From contig NZ_CP111041.1 in the NCBI RefSeq assembly GCF_026248685.1, positions 493,466 to 557,465 of the forward strand: a stretch of DNA of 64,000 nt, written 5' to 3'. The notes below the pieces were generated by a model, which saw nothing but the letters and a program-made list of their open reading frames with translations, searched no databases and had not been told where the DNA came from. Of the stretch, positions 17,553 through 26,699 are shown piece after piece; positions within the stretch are counted from its first letter, which is position 1, and each line of letters begins with the position of its first letter. A program made the translations under genes and the position numbers. This DNA is from Haladaptatus caseinilyticus. Its GTDB lineage: Archaea; Halobacteriota; Halobacteria; Halobacteriales; Haladaptataceae.

Positions 17553-17981
17553 ATGTCCCAATCCAATCAGAACACTACCCGTGGGGAGCACGAATCGATA
17601 CACAGAGAATACATATTAGGGGTCCAAATCGTCGCTGTAGAATGCCTCGACGGAAAAGGAACACAGTACCAATTCGATGCACCAGGTCACATCGAGGTTC
17701 CGTTCGAAAATCCGGATATGGCAGAGTTGTACGCCGACGTTTATTTTGACGTGAACGGTTTTGAGGAGGCCGGAACTGGTGAGCGTGGCGTTCCCCCGGA
17801 GATAATCCAGGCTGGCCGTGATACACTGGCGGCGTACTTCCTCACCCAACCCTATTCGGATATCAACTGGGTCGCTTCGTTCTACGGCAAAAAGCCGACC
17901 GAGATCGAACGATACGTCGCTTCGGTTCGGAGACGCGCCCAGGAGATTCGCGAGAGTGCAGAGGAAAGGGGAATGGAGTAA
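17553..17981 (+). CDS. Conserved haloarchaeal protein of unknown function
   Basis: A 142-residue acidic protein starting MSQSNQNTTRGEHE; an in-frame ATG eight codons upstream is less likely. Residues 15-75 look like a small beta domain (ILGVQIVAVECLDG, 'HIEVPFENPDMAELYADVYFDV'). The C-terminal half is helical ('VPPEIIQAGRDTLAAYFLTQ', 'DINWVASFYGKKPTEIERYV', then a charged helix) and has the shape of a helix-turn-helix. I cannot name a family. It is transcribed away from glpR. Confidence 0.65.
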   Translation: MSQSNQNTTRGEHESIHREYILGVQIVAVECLDGKGTQYQFDAPGHIEVPFENPDMAELYADVYFDVNGFEEAGTGERGVPPEIIQAGRDTLAAYFLTQPYSDINWVASFYGKKPTEIERYVASVRRRAQEIRESAEERGME

Positions 17982-18147
17982 GGGGTTCTCGGATTCGCCA
18001 CACCATTCCGATCGTACTCGTGTGTCAGAGAGTGCAACCTCCGTCGTCTCGTTCGACGCATTCTACCACGTTTTGTCTCGACAGACGAACTGCAATCGCG
18101 TTTTAACAAAGAAGGTAGCTCGTTCGTCGTTGCGGGAGTTATCGCCC

Positions 18148-20238
18148 CTACGTATCGGATTCGGTCTCGTCCGATCCGTTATCTCCGCCCTTTCCGCGGC
18201 GTCCAGCGTCCTCGTTTGGATCGTAAACGTACATGCAATCGTTGCTGTACGACCGTCCGAACTTATCCGCGTCTTCACAACAAAGAACGCGACCATCATC
18301 CATCACGTAGATATTGTCGACGTTAATCAGGGCATCATCCGCGATGGCGGCAGGATCGGTCGCATCCGGGCCAACGATGACGGATTCAAGCGTCGAAACG
18401 TTGTAATCGTCCTCGAGCGTACCCCGGTAAACGACTCCGCCATCCACGCGTCCTAGCTGGAGGTCTCCCTGGTCATTAGCCATGTCATCGTTGAGTTCGG
18501 AGATAGCAAAATAAATGTCGTCGCCCGGACCGGCATCGTCATGGCTGTCGATTCCTTCAGCCTTGTTGAACTCGATGGTCGCGCCGATCTCCTTGGCGGC
18601 TGCACGCGTTTCGAGGAATGGAACCTTTCTGAGTTCCTCGTCGACGGCCATCGGTCCATCCCTTTCGTACTGGGTTGCCCACTCCACTATCTCTTCGTTC
18701 GAGATGTAGTTCCGGTTACCGTTCTCGATTACCTCCTTGTCGGCCTCTTCGAGTGCCATTGGTAGGTCGTCCTCCCAATCGGTGGTGGCGTGCGTTTCCA
18801 GATACTCCACTTGGGATATGTCGTCGTATTCACTGATCCAAGCTTCAATTTCGCGGTTGGTGGCGTGACCCAACGCCATCCACTCGAGTTCGAGATCGAC
18901 GTCGGCAGGTGGATTCTTCTTTGCAGCCTCCTCGTTGACTACTTTCGGAGCATGGAGGGTTCCTGCGATATCCATCGGATCCTCGTAGCTTGGAATCTCC
19001 TCGTCGGCAACGAACTTGTAAATTCCCTTGCTATCGCCGTCAGAGCACCCATAAACCGTTCGCAGGTCGTTTTGGATGTCCGGTGCTTCCCATGCTGCGC
19101 GGCCCATCACGTAGTACTTCACCGGCTGTGGCGTCTCCGCGGCGGGTTCGCGTACATCGACGAAATACCCGTACCGATATGGATTCGGATAGCAGTCGGA
19201 GATCGGGGTCGGAGTGTTCCGGTCGTCACAGGATTGATCGACCGGATCCGCACCGAGGTAATAGGCGAGGAATTCGAGACCCGTCAAAGCCCAGTAGCCC
19301 TGAATACTCCACGATTCATCACCATAATATTGCTCGATGGCTTCTTGGATCCCGTTTGGATTCGGTCGGTTCCAGAACTGGCTTGCACCAATGAGACCAT
19401 TTCCGGTTCCCTGCTCTACGATGTCTCCAACTGTTGCCGTGAGAGAGACGCGCGTATGGGCGTAGTTTTCCTCCCCGGATATCATCGTGTTCCAGGGCGT
19501 GAGATCGCCATAGCAATTGATTCTCGTCCCACCGAGATCACGTAATGGCTCGGTGTTAGCGATGTTGATCGCGTTCTCCAAGTCGGCAACCCACTCGCCG
19601 TTCGGTTCCTGAGAGAGCGGGATTCGCGAAATATTGCCCGGGCTGTTTTCCCAATTCGTGAAGAGATATCCTTCCGTCCCTTCGTCGTTGGTCGCGACGA
19701 ACTGGTTACAGTCGGGATTGTACGCAGCGTCCCCATACTGGGTACCCGCGAACGTTTCCAAGGTGATGTCCATTCCGTCCGGTGTTTGAGTAACGCCAAG
19801 TCGTTCGGTACCGCCGTTGATCGGGTCACCGCCCTGAGCTAGGAACTCGTAATCACCGTTCGCACCTCGAACAGTGCCTTTTTCTTCGTTGGTTTGCGGT
19901 GTCGAGAGTTCGGTAAAGTCGTCGTTGCCCCCGTCCATGGCAAATTGGAAGCCCTTAAAATATCCAATTCCAGATTCGTTGTACGGTGCCGGGTTATCGC
20001 GACTAGGATGTTGAAGGCTGTAAAGGGGAGTTCCGTCCCCAAAGACGAACGGGCCGGTAACTTCTGCACCGAACGCAGTCGATGAGAATCGTTTGAGTTC
20101 TCCTTTCACGGAGGGTGCTCGTGGCGTGTTTTTGTCTTTGTCCGCAGAAGATTGGGTGCTCGCGACCCCGGAGACACTCGCTCCGAGAGCGGCAGCAACT
20201 GACGTTGACATCAACTTTCGTCTGGTAAACTCCACCAT
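18148..20238 (-). CDS. Tat-exported PhoX-like (DUF839) protein
   Basis: A 696-residue protein with the twin-arginine signal 'FTRRKLMSTSVAAALGASVSG' in the first 26 residues. The body matches the DUF839/PhoX layout, a beta-propeller phosphatase family that uses calcium and iron: 'VTQTPDGMDITLETFAGTQ', 'GTRINCYGDLTPWNTMISGEE' (the conserved C-x-G-x-x-T-P-W segment with the following glutamates) and the late 'VYRGTLEDD' and 'VLCCEDADKFGRSYSNDCMY' motifs. It may act as an extracellular alkaline phosphatase for phosphate scavenging, but the substrate is not proved and this subgroup is longer than many PhoX proteins. The tail is low-complexity (GGDNGSDETESDT). Confidence 0.8.
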   Translation of the reverse strand: MVEFTRRKLMSTSVAAALGASVSGVASTQSSADKDKNTPRAPSVKGELKRFSSTAFGAEVTGPFVFGDGTPLYSLQHPSRDNPAPYNESGIGYFKGFQFAMDGGNDDFTELSTPQTNEEKGTVRGANGDYEFLAQGGDPINGGTERLGVTQTPDGMDITLETFAGTQYGDAAYNPDCNQFVATNDEGTEGYLFTNWENSPGNISRIPLSQEPNGEWVADLENAINIANTEPLRDLGGTRINCYGDLTPWNTMISGEENYAHTRVSLTATVGDIVEQGTGNGLIGASQFWNRPNPNGIQEAIEQYYGDESWSIQGYWALTGLEFLAYYLGADPVDQSCDDRNTPTPISDCYPNPYRYGYFVDVREPAAETPQPVKYYVMGRAAWEAPDIQNDLRTVYGCSDGDSKGIYKFVADEEIPSYEDPMDIAGTLHAPKVVNEEAAKKNPPADVDLELEWMALGHATNREIEAWISEYDDISQVEYLETHATTDWEDDLPMALEEADKEVIENGNRNYISNEEIVEWATQYERDGPMAVDEELRKVPFLETRAAAKEIGATIEFNKAEGIDSHDDAGPGDDIYFAISELNDDMANDQGDLQLGRVDGGVVYRGTLEDDYNVSTLESVIVGPDATDPAAIADDALINVDNIYVMDDGRVLCCEDADKFGRSYSNDCMYVYDPNEDAGRRGKGGDNGSDETESDT

Positions 20239-20261
20239 GTATTACAGAGCACTATCATTAA

Positions 20262-20273
20262 GTGTTATAAATT
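20262..20273 (-). promoter_or_regulatory. Leaderless TATA box for the PhoX-like gene
   Basis: On the minus strand TTTATAA sits centred about 30 bases before the ATG at 20238, the spacing expected for a leaderless haloarchaeal transcript. It supports the chosen start. Confidence 0.5.
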
Positions 20274-20388
20274 TGTATCTAAATTTAGCATCATGAGTAG
20301 TACTATATATATCCTATTCGGAACATGCATATTGTGAATGGAGCGATCCCCTGCGGGATGTGGAACGGTGTCGCTGAGTAACGGGAAA

Positions 20389-21039
20389 CTAGGAGAGTAA
20401 TTTGAGAATCGTTCGCTGAAGATCGTCTGGAGAGTGGGCGACAGAGTCAGTGTGGTCAGTAGCCGGCACAGTAGTGTTGCGACGAAACCGAATCACAGTA
20501 CTTCCCGCTCGTGCTGCCGCTTGGGCACCGTTGACGGAGTCTTCGACCACGAGGCAGGTGGCGGGAGGGACGTCAAGTTCGGCGGCTGCGTGCTCGTAGA
20601 TGAAGGGTTCCGGTTTGCCTGGTCGATCGATTTGTTCAGCACTCACCACAGTGTCGATCGGTGCCAGATCGAACCGCTGGATAACCGTTTCGATCCAATC
20701 CGCCGGCGCTGATGACACGATTCCGACCTTGACCCCGCGGTCGCGAAGCAGAGCAAAAAAGTCCGGCATTCCGGGCGTAATCGAAACTTGCTCGCCATAC
20801 ACCGTCTCCGCAGCCGTTTCGAACCGGCGTTCATAGCGTTCGGGTCCGCCCGGAAGACCATACGTCGTTGCGAGTTCTTCGAGGCTCTCGCGGAAATTGC
20901 GCCCGTTCACGTCCGCCAGCGTTGGGTCGCCGGTTTTTGCGTGGACGAAAACCTGGTCACGCCAGAACTGTTGCCAGAACGATTCCGAATCGACGAGGAC
21001 GCCATCCATATCGAAGAGGACGGTCTGAAATCGAGGCAT
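20389..21039 (-). CDS. HAD-superfamily phosphatase (beta-phosphoglucomutase-like)
   Basis: A 216-residue cytoplasmic enzyme. Motif I is 'VLFDMDGVLVDSES' (nucleophile Asp and the +2 Asp), motif II 'VGIVSSAPADW', the lysine is in 'IDRPGKPEPFIYEHAA', and the metal site is 'CLVVEDSVNGAQAA'. The helical cap between motifs I and II marks subfamily IA. It removes phosphate from, or isomerises, a small phosphorylated metabolite, probably a sugar phosphate; 2-deoxyglucose-6-phosphatase or phosphoglucomutase activities are both possible. It is a single gene downstream of the PhoX-like gene in the opposite reading sense of the sugar operon. Confidence 0.85.
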   Translation of the reverse strand: MPRFQTVLFDMDGVLVDSESFWQQFWRDQVFVHAKTGDPTLADVNGRNFRESLEELATTYGLPGGPERYERRFETAAETVYGEQVSITPGMPDFFALLRDRGVKVGIVSSAPADWIETVIQRFDLAPIDTVVSAEQIDRPGKPEPFIYEHAAAELDVPPATCLVVEDSVNGAQAAARAGSTVIRFRRNTTVPATDHTDSVAHSPDDLQRTILKLLS

Positions 21040-21127
21040 GCTCTAACCCTTCGGCTCTCATGATAAGCCGATTTCGGCTTCGTGAATAATGGATGGATTG
21101 GAACGAGATGACCGATGGAACGTCGAG

Positions 21128-21295
21128 TTATCCCCGAGATAACGTCCACGTTCGGTTTTCTTCTTTCATGTCGGCCAGGTATTCATCGAGTGCGGACTGC
21201 ATACCGATGAATAAACCGCATAAGAATATGACCGCCGCTGGTGTTCGGGGTCCAGAGCGCGATTTTTTCGAACGGATTCGAAATGACAGATTCAT
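21128..21295 (-). CDS. Possible small membrane protein
   Basis: A frame of 55 residues starting MNLSFRIRSKKSRSG. It has a hydrophobic segment 'TPAAVIFLCGLFIGMQSAL' and an acidic polar end 'DEYLADMKEENRTW', the composition expected of a haloarchaeal single-span protein. No homologue can be named, and there is no clear promoter. It lies in a 430-base gap otherwise without genes. Confidence 0.35.
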   Translation of the reverse strand: MNLSFRIRSKKSRSGPRTPAAVIFLCGLFIGMQSALDEYLADMKEENRTWTLSRG

Positions 21296-21473
21296 CATTA
21301 GGACCGATACCCCTTCTACCAACGACTGAAACTCCCCTCGTCCTATTTTGGGATAGTTACCGAACGCATTCGTCATTTATAGCACTGGCCTCGGCATCCG
21401 ATCTCCGAATCACGAAACTCATCCGTTGCTCAGATTCTCAACCGGTTATATTGGTTCACATCCTCCGCAAAGG

Positions 21474-22247
21474 TCACGTCTCCATGAATTTTGAGAACCA
21501 AGTCTCTAGAAGGCCAGTAAGGATACTGGCAAACCCAGTCCCGTCACTCCAAAAGGCGACCTCGTTTTGATTTTCGTCATGAATCGGGACGAGCACGCTC
21601 ATGAGAATGACATCCGAATCGATCGCCAGAACCCGGCCACTCCGGTCGTTGTTGTCCGGTTTCATCGGGAATTGTGACGCTTCGAGACCACGCTCTTCAA
21701 ACAGCTCACACACGTCGGGGTTTCCGCTCGTGATGAAAACGTCAATACCGTCATCTCGTGCCTTCGAAAGTGCCGTTATCACGTTCTCGTCCAGCATCAT
21801 TGGATCACGAGCACCAAAGATTATTCGGCTATTCGCGTTGCTGATGAGTTGAGCGACACGATCGTTGATCGTCTCCTGCCCTTTTATCGTCCAAATGTCC
21901 TCTTGCGTTTCCGTTTCGTCTATTGGCTGTTGTTGCAGGGAGTCGAGTGCCTCGAAAGCTCGATCCTGCTCACGTTCGATTTCGGCCTGTAGATGTGCAC
22001 GCGCCTCATCGAGTCCCACAGCGCGGAATTGGCGGGGGTTGGATTGCTGAACATCTACGAGTCCTAATTTTTCTAACCCTTCGGCGGCGCCGTACACCTG
22101 TGAACGAGGCACATCGCTGTTTTGGCTGATTTCACTTGCAGTCGCCTTTTCGATCGGCTGCAAGGCACAGAAGACCTGAGCCTCGTACTTAGAGAGTCCA
22201 AGTCGCTGTAATGCAGCTATCGCGTCGGCTTCCGTCGAATCAGTCAT
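21474..22247 (-). CDS. TrmB-like transcriptional regulator
   Basis: The start at 22247 (MTDSTEADAIAALQRLGL) overlaps the stop of the exporter gene upstream by eight bases (ATGACTGA). The N-terminal TrmB winged helix is 'LGLSKYEAQVFCALQPIEKA', 'ASEISQNSDVPRSQVYGAAE' and 'LEKLGLVDVQQSNPRQFRAV'. A coiled linker (QAEIEREQDRAFEALDSLQQ) leads to a sensor-like C-terminal domain with a phospholipase-D-like fold ('LISNANSRIIFGARDP'). The tight overlap means it is co-transcribed with the RND exporter and most likely regulates it. Confidence 0.85.
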   Translation of the reverse strand: MTDSTEADAIAALQRLGLSKYEAQVFCALQPIEKATASEISQNSDVPRSQVYGAAEGLEKLGLVDVQQSNPRQFRAVGLDEARAHLQAEIEREQDRAFEALDSLQQQPIDETETQEDIWTIKGQETINDRVAQLISNANSRIIFGARDPMMLDENVITALSKARDDGIDVFITSGNPDVCELFEERGLEASQFPMKPDNNDRSGRVLAIDSDVILMSVLVPIHDENQNEVAFWSDGTGFASILTGLLETWFSKFMET

Positions 22248-25200
22248 TTGTTGTTCCCACATCATCCATCGTAGATTTGTCTATCGGTCCGGATGTTATC
22301 GTCCCGCCCGGACCTAAGTACCGAGTCCAAAGGGCGAGTAAACTGGGTAGCACGAACACACTCGCAAGGAACGAGTAGATGATCGTGAGACCCGTGATGA
22401 TCCCGAATTGCTGAAGCGGGGGCAGGATGGCGAACACGAGAACACCGAAGCCACCAACGGTAGTCGCAGCACTACCTAGAAGTGCCCCACCGGTTCCGGT
22501 AACGCTCTTTCGCATCGCAACCCATACTGATTCTTGTTCATCGAGTTCGTGGATATAACGCTCGCTGAGGTGGATACTGTACGCGATTCCCAATCCAACA
22601 GTCAAACTCGTGATCAGTCCAGTAATCACGTTGAACGAAATTCCGAGAACGTACATCGTCCCAAGAATCCAGGAAACACTGAATGCCACCGGGAGCATCG
22701 TGATGAATCCGAGCGTCGCACTGCCGTGGAGGAAGTAATATGTGATCATCAAGAAGATGAACGTCGCTCCAAGCGTGATAAGGAGACTTTCGATGACGGA
22801 GTTGAGCAGTTGATCTTGTACGATTTTGAATATGATCGGCTGCCCCGTCGCAACGGCGCTGAGACTACTGTCTTGTTCGATCGTCCCGGCGACTGCATTC
22901 ATCTGTTCACTGACTGCGCCACCGCTTGCGCTTCCTTTGACCGAGACAGTCATGTGAATTGCCTTATACTGACCATTGTCAGTTCGGTAGAGAACACCTT
23001 TCGCTTGGTCCGGTGCAACCGTATACAGTTTATCGTAGACTCCCTTCAGATTCCGATCAGGGACACCATCATCGTTCGTATCTGCATTCTCGAATGTCGT
23101 TGCAAACGAATCGTTCTGGTTCGCAACGGATTCCATGACGGAGAGTGGACTATCGATGTCGGGCTCTCCACTTGAAAGAACGACGGTCGTATCTTTCTTG
23201 GCTGCTTCGTTTTCGGCTTTTTCGATCGTTTCGAGCGTCGTCGGTTCGGTTACATCCCCGCGTATCAGTATTTCCGCATTGGAATCCTGACGCAGGAAAT
23301 TGTTGTTCACGTAATCCAGCGAGGATTTTACCGTATACTCACCGGGAGCGAAGGGCTCCGGCAATTCGGTCATCACACCTGACGGATCGCTCGCTAGGAA
23401 ATCCTCCTGTGAGAAGCTCGTATCGACTTGTGCTGCACCAGCACCGCCGAGGACGGTGAGAATCACGGCGATAGCGAGTACGACGCGCGGTGCTTTGCGA
23501 GCGGCCGTTGCGCCACCAGCAAGCGCCGTACCAAGTCGCCCTCCACCGGTTCCGAACGCTCGTTTCTCTCGGTTCCAACCACGAGATTCTAGAACCGAGT
23601 CGAGTTCGGTTTTGAGAGCTGGAATCAATACGCCGAAGATGATCAGTGCGGCCGTAATTCCCACCGAGCTAACGATACCGAACTGGCGAATCGGGGGCAC
23701 GTCACTGACGAGGTTCGAAAGGAACCCAATCACGGCAGTAACGGTCACGAGAATCAACGCGATTCCAAGGCTCGATAGTGTGACCTTCATCGACTGTTCG
23801 ACACCCTCAGTCCGACCACGCTCTTCGCGGTGGCGCATGAAGACGTGGATGGCGTAGTCGATCGAAAGTCCGATAAGCAATACCGGAACCGCAATGAAGA
23901 TCTGATTGAAGTTGATACCTGCCCAACCCATGAAGCCGAACGTCCATACGAGAACGAGACCGATACCGAAGAGTCCCAAAATGATATCGAGAAGGTCTCG
24001 GTAGGCAAATACCAAAACGCCGAGAACGAATATCACCGCAAGGGGACCCACGATGAGGATACTATCGCTCATCGATCTCTGGGTCTCGTCCGAAATAATA
24101 CCGCTACCGAAGACGAGGACACTCGACTGTTTCGTGTCGAACTGCTCATTCGCAATCGCCTGCATGGCAAGCTGCGAATTCATGATTCGGTCGCTCGACG
24201 TCTGACTACTGCTGATTTCACCCTTCGCCCGTTGAGTAACGACGATCATCGTCGCGTTCGCGTCCGTACTCCCTGCCTCGTAGCTGGTGGGCATGAAGGC
24301 GAACGCACTACTCTCACTAGTACCTGTACCACCTAAACTAGAGTTTTCCGCAAGAACCGTCGTGGTTGCGTTGTCAATTTCCGATTGGTTGTGCGACTCG
24401 AGGATCGACAGTTGCTCGGAGAGTGTAAGGTTGGGCCGCTCTTGAAGGGCCTGCTGGTCGTTCTTTAGCTCGTTACCGTCCGCTTTGAGCTCTTCCTGAG
24501 CGTCTCTGAACTCCGCAAACTGTTCTTGGAGCTGTTGGCCTTCTTTTTTGAGCTGCTCGGAATCGTTCTCCAACTCATTTTGTGCTGTTTTCAGTTCTTC
24601 CGATTCCGTTTCGAGCTCCCGTGAGTCTTCCTTGAGTTGCTGGCTTCGCTCTTTGAGTCGCTGTGATTCCGCTTCGAGCTCGGCCTGTTTTTGTTCCAGT
24701 TCCTGTTGGTCTTGTTTGAGCTGAGTGGACTCCTGCTGTAATTTCGCCCCTTTTTGGTGTAGTTCATCCGATCTGTTTTCAAGTTCAGCACGTTCCGCCT
24801 GCAACTGCTCTGCTTTGTCTTGGAGCTGCTGAGACTGTTGTTCGAGCTCTGCTCGATCCGACTTTAGCTCGGCTGCCTGCTGTTCGAGCTGTTGGGCATC
24901 TTCCTCGAGTTCTTCGCGATCTTGCTGAAGTGCAGCCGATTCGATTCCAAGCTGAGTCAGGTCAGCAGCCAATTCGGCTTGTTCCTCTCGAAGTGAGTCA
25001 AGACGCTGTTTATACTCGGTATCGTTGATCGTGCCGTTTTGGTATGCCTCTTCGATCGCAGTTCTCCGCTGTTGCAAACTCTCGTTACGCGCCGCGAGCT
25101 CCTGTCGGGTTTGGTTAATCTCTTGTGCACGCGACTGCAGGTCCACCTGGCGTCGTTCGAGTTCGGACCGACTCTGATTGAGTGCTTGAGCACGCTGCTT

Positions 25201-26001
25201 TAGCTTATTGCTCCGGTTTTGAAGTTGTGCCTTACTCTCGTTCAGTTGTTGAGCTTGTTCTTGTAGCTCTTGACCGTCTGCTTGGAGTTGGGCTTTGCTT
25301 TGGTTGAGTTCGTCAGAGCGCTCCTGGAGTCGTTGTGCACGTTGCTGTAGTTCTTCACCCTCGTTCTTGAGTTTCTTAGCGCGCTGTTGAAGCTCCTGTT
25401 TACTCCGGTTGAGTTGGTTGGAACGTTGTTGCAGTTCCTCCCCACGTGCTTGGAGGTCCGCCCCTCGTTCTTTGAGTCGCTCACCCCGTTGTTCGAGTTC
25501 TTTTTTGCTTTCGTTGAGCCGTTCCGATCGGTTCTGAAGTTGTTTACCCCATTCGGAAAGGTTCTTTTTTCGTTGTTGGAGGCGCTCAGCACGGGATCTA
25601 AGACTACTCACTTTGTCCACTTGAGAAGTGGTCATAGCGATGATGTTTGCTATCCCGATCGTCGGAGAGCCGCTGGTAAGTGTTTGGTTTACCGTATTAT
25701 TATTTCGCAGTTTTTGCTGTAATTTTATTTGGTTTTTAAGCGATTCCTTGGAGAGTGTATTATTATTCCGGACGATTATTTGAACGCTAGTCGTATTATC
25801 CGATCCAGTTGAGAAGTTCTCATTAATGTAACTCTGGGCTTTGGCTGCTGAACTGCTATCACTCTGGAACGAATCGAGCGAAGACGATTGACCAACCATC
25901 GATGCCCCTGATCCGAGGATCAAGGAAAAGACCAAGAGGAATATAATGAGTAGACGACTGTGTCCGATTATCCCATTGCCGAGTTTCTCAGGTAGTGACA
26001 T
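22240..26001 (-). CDS. RND/MMPL-type exporter with a giant extracellular coiled coil
   Basis: A 1253-residue protein from the start MSLPEKLGNG (three codons after an alternative ATG at 26010). TM1 is residues 15-35. Residues ~129-522 form a proline- and cysteine-free heptad-rich coiled coil inside the first external loop. A break at 'EAYQNGTINDTEY' (~319-330) splits it into two arms of nearly equal length, suggesting a hairpin. The first six-helix bundle is at ~640-850 ('GLSIDYAIHVFMRHREERGR' is the MMPL signature), the second at ~860-1235 ('GLGIAYSIHLSERYIHELDE'). MMPL/HpnN-type proteins export lipids or hydrophobic compounds; the substrate is unknown. Many N-x-S/T sequons lie in the first arm. 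A TrmB-like regulator gene overlaps its end. Confidence 0.88.
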   Translation of the reverse strand: MSLPEKLGNGIIGHSRLLIIFLLVFSLILGSGASMVGQSSSLDSFQSDSSSAAKAQSYINENFSTGSDNTTSVQIIVRNNNTLSKESLKNQIKLQQKLRNNNTVNQTLTSGSPTIGIANIIAMTTSQVDKVSSLRSRAERLQQRKKNLSEWGKQLQNRSERLNESKKELEQRGERLKERGADLQARGEELQQRSNQLNRSKQELQQRAKKLKNEGEELQQRAQRLQERSDELNQSKAQLQADGQELQEQAQQLNESKAQLQNRSNKLKQRAQALNQSRSELERRQVDLQSRAQEINQTRQELAARNESLQQRRTAIEEAYQNGTINDTEYKQRLDSLREEQAELAADLTQLGIESAALQQDREELEEDAQQLEQQAAELKSDRAELEQQSQQLQDKAEQLQAERAELENRSDELHQKGAKLQQESTQLKQDQQELEQKQAELEAESQRLKERSQQLKEDSRELETESEELKTAQNELENDSEQLKKEGQQLQEQFAEFRDAQEELKADGNELKNDQQALQERPNLTLSEQLSILESHNQSEIDNATTTVLAENSSLGGTGTSESSAFAFMPTSYEAGSTDANATMIVVTQRAKGEISSSQTSSDRIMNSQLAMQAIANEQFDTKQSSVLVFGSGIISDETQRSMSDSILIVGPLAVIFVLGVLVFAYRDLLDIILGLFGIGLVLVWTFGFMGWAGINFNQIFIAVPVLLIGLSIDYAIHVFMRHREERGRTEGVEQSMKVTLSSLGIALILVTVTAVIGFLSNLVSDVPPIRQFGIVSSVGITAALIIFGVLIPALKTELDSVLESRGWNREKRAFGTGGGRLGTALAGGATAARKAPRVVLAIAVILTVLGGAGAAQVDTSFSQEDFLASDPSGVMTELPEPFAPGEYTVKSSLDYVNNNFLRQDSNAEILIRGDVTEPTTLETIEKAENEAAKKDTTVVLSSGEPDIDSPLSVMESVANQNDSFATTFENADTNDDGVPDRNLKGVYDKLYTVAPDQAKGVLYRTDNGQYKAIHMTVSVKGSASGGAVSEQMNAVAGTIEQDSSLSAVATGQPIIFKIVQDQLLNSVIESLLITLGATFIFLMITYYFLHGSATLGFITMLPVAFSVSWILGTMYVLGISFNVITGLITSLTVGLGIAYSIHLSERYIHELDEQESVWVAMRKSVTGTGGALLGSAATTVGGFGVLVFAILPPLQQFGIITGLTIIYSFLASVFVLPSLLALWTRYLGPGGTITSGPIDKSTMDDVGTTND

Positions 26002-26010
26002 ACTCACCAC

Positions 26011-26699
26011 ATGTTATCAGGGACTTCAACTTTGTTTGTAGCAAACTACTCACAACCATTGTCGTTATTCACATACTCACAAGATAGTCATATTCTTTCC
26101 GGATTTCGAACATTATTTCGCTCATGTGATAATAATATCCGATACAGCCGCTATTCGGCCCAGAGATGCCAGAAAAACCAAAATACGTTTGAACATATTT
26201 TCAACCACTCTATATTTTTTAATCAATTTCCCCGCCCAAAAGGGAGGATTAGAATCGATTTTTCGTTCCATTTGTTGGCGTGAATCTGTGAATGCTAGCG
26301 TCTATTTTATCATCATTATGACTATTTCAGCAACCGATTTGTACTGTTAGCTGTCGTGGTCGATTGGAGATCGACACTTACTCGGCTCGAACGTCGAATT
26401 TGGGAATAGCCAGCGACGTCACTTACTCTGTGGTAGTGAGCCCGATCAAGCTTCTCCGTGATTCGTTTGTATGTCGTCTTCCCGTTCAGTGCTCGATGTT
26501 CTGTCGGTAGAGAGCGTAAATGAACGAATTGTTCGAATGAGCGATGTCCCGGTATTGACCGTCCACCAGCGCCGAAGTTGGCTCGCTCGAAGCTCTGTAA
26601 ATCGGATCGAGAAGAGTAGTGATTCGCGGGAGGTATTGACACCCTCTCGTTCTTGCTCCCGTCGAGGATGTTGCTCAATTTCGGTAGAGACGAAATAAA
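26011..26699. other. Intergenic region, no supported gene
   Basis: About 690 bases between the exporter and the glycosidase genes. The first 300 bases are AT-rich and should include the exporter promoter. The remainder has several overlapping frames on both strands (26322-26703), but all are Arg/Ser-rich with no family signal. They could be remnants. Confidence 0.45.
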
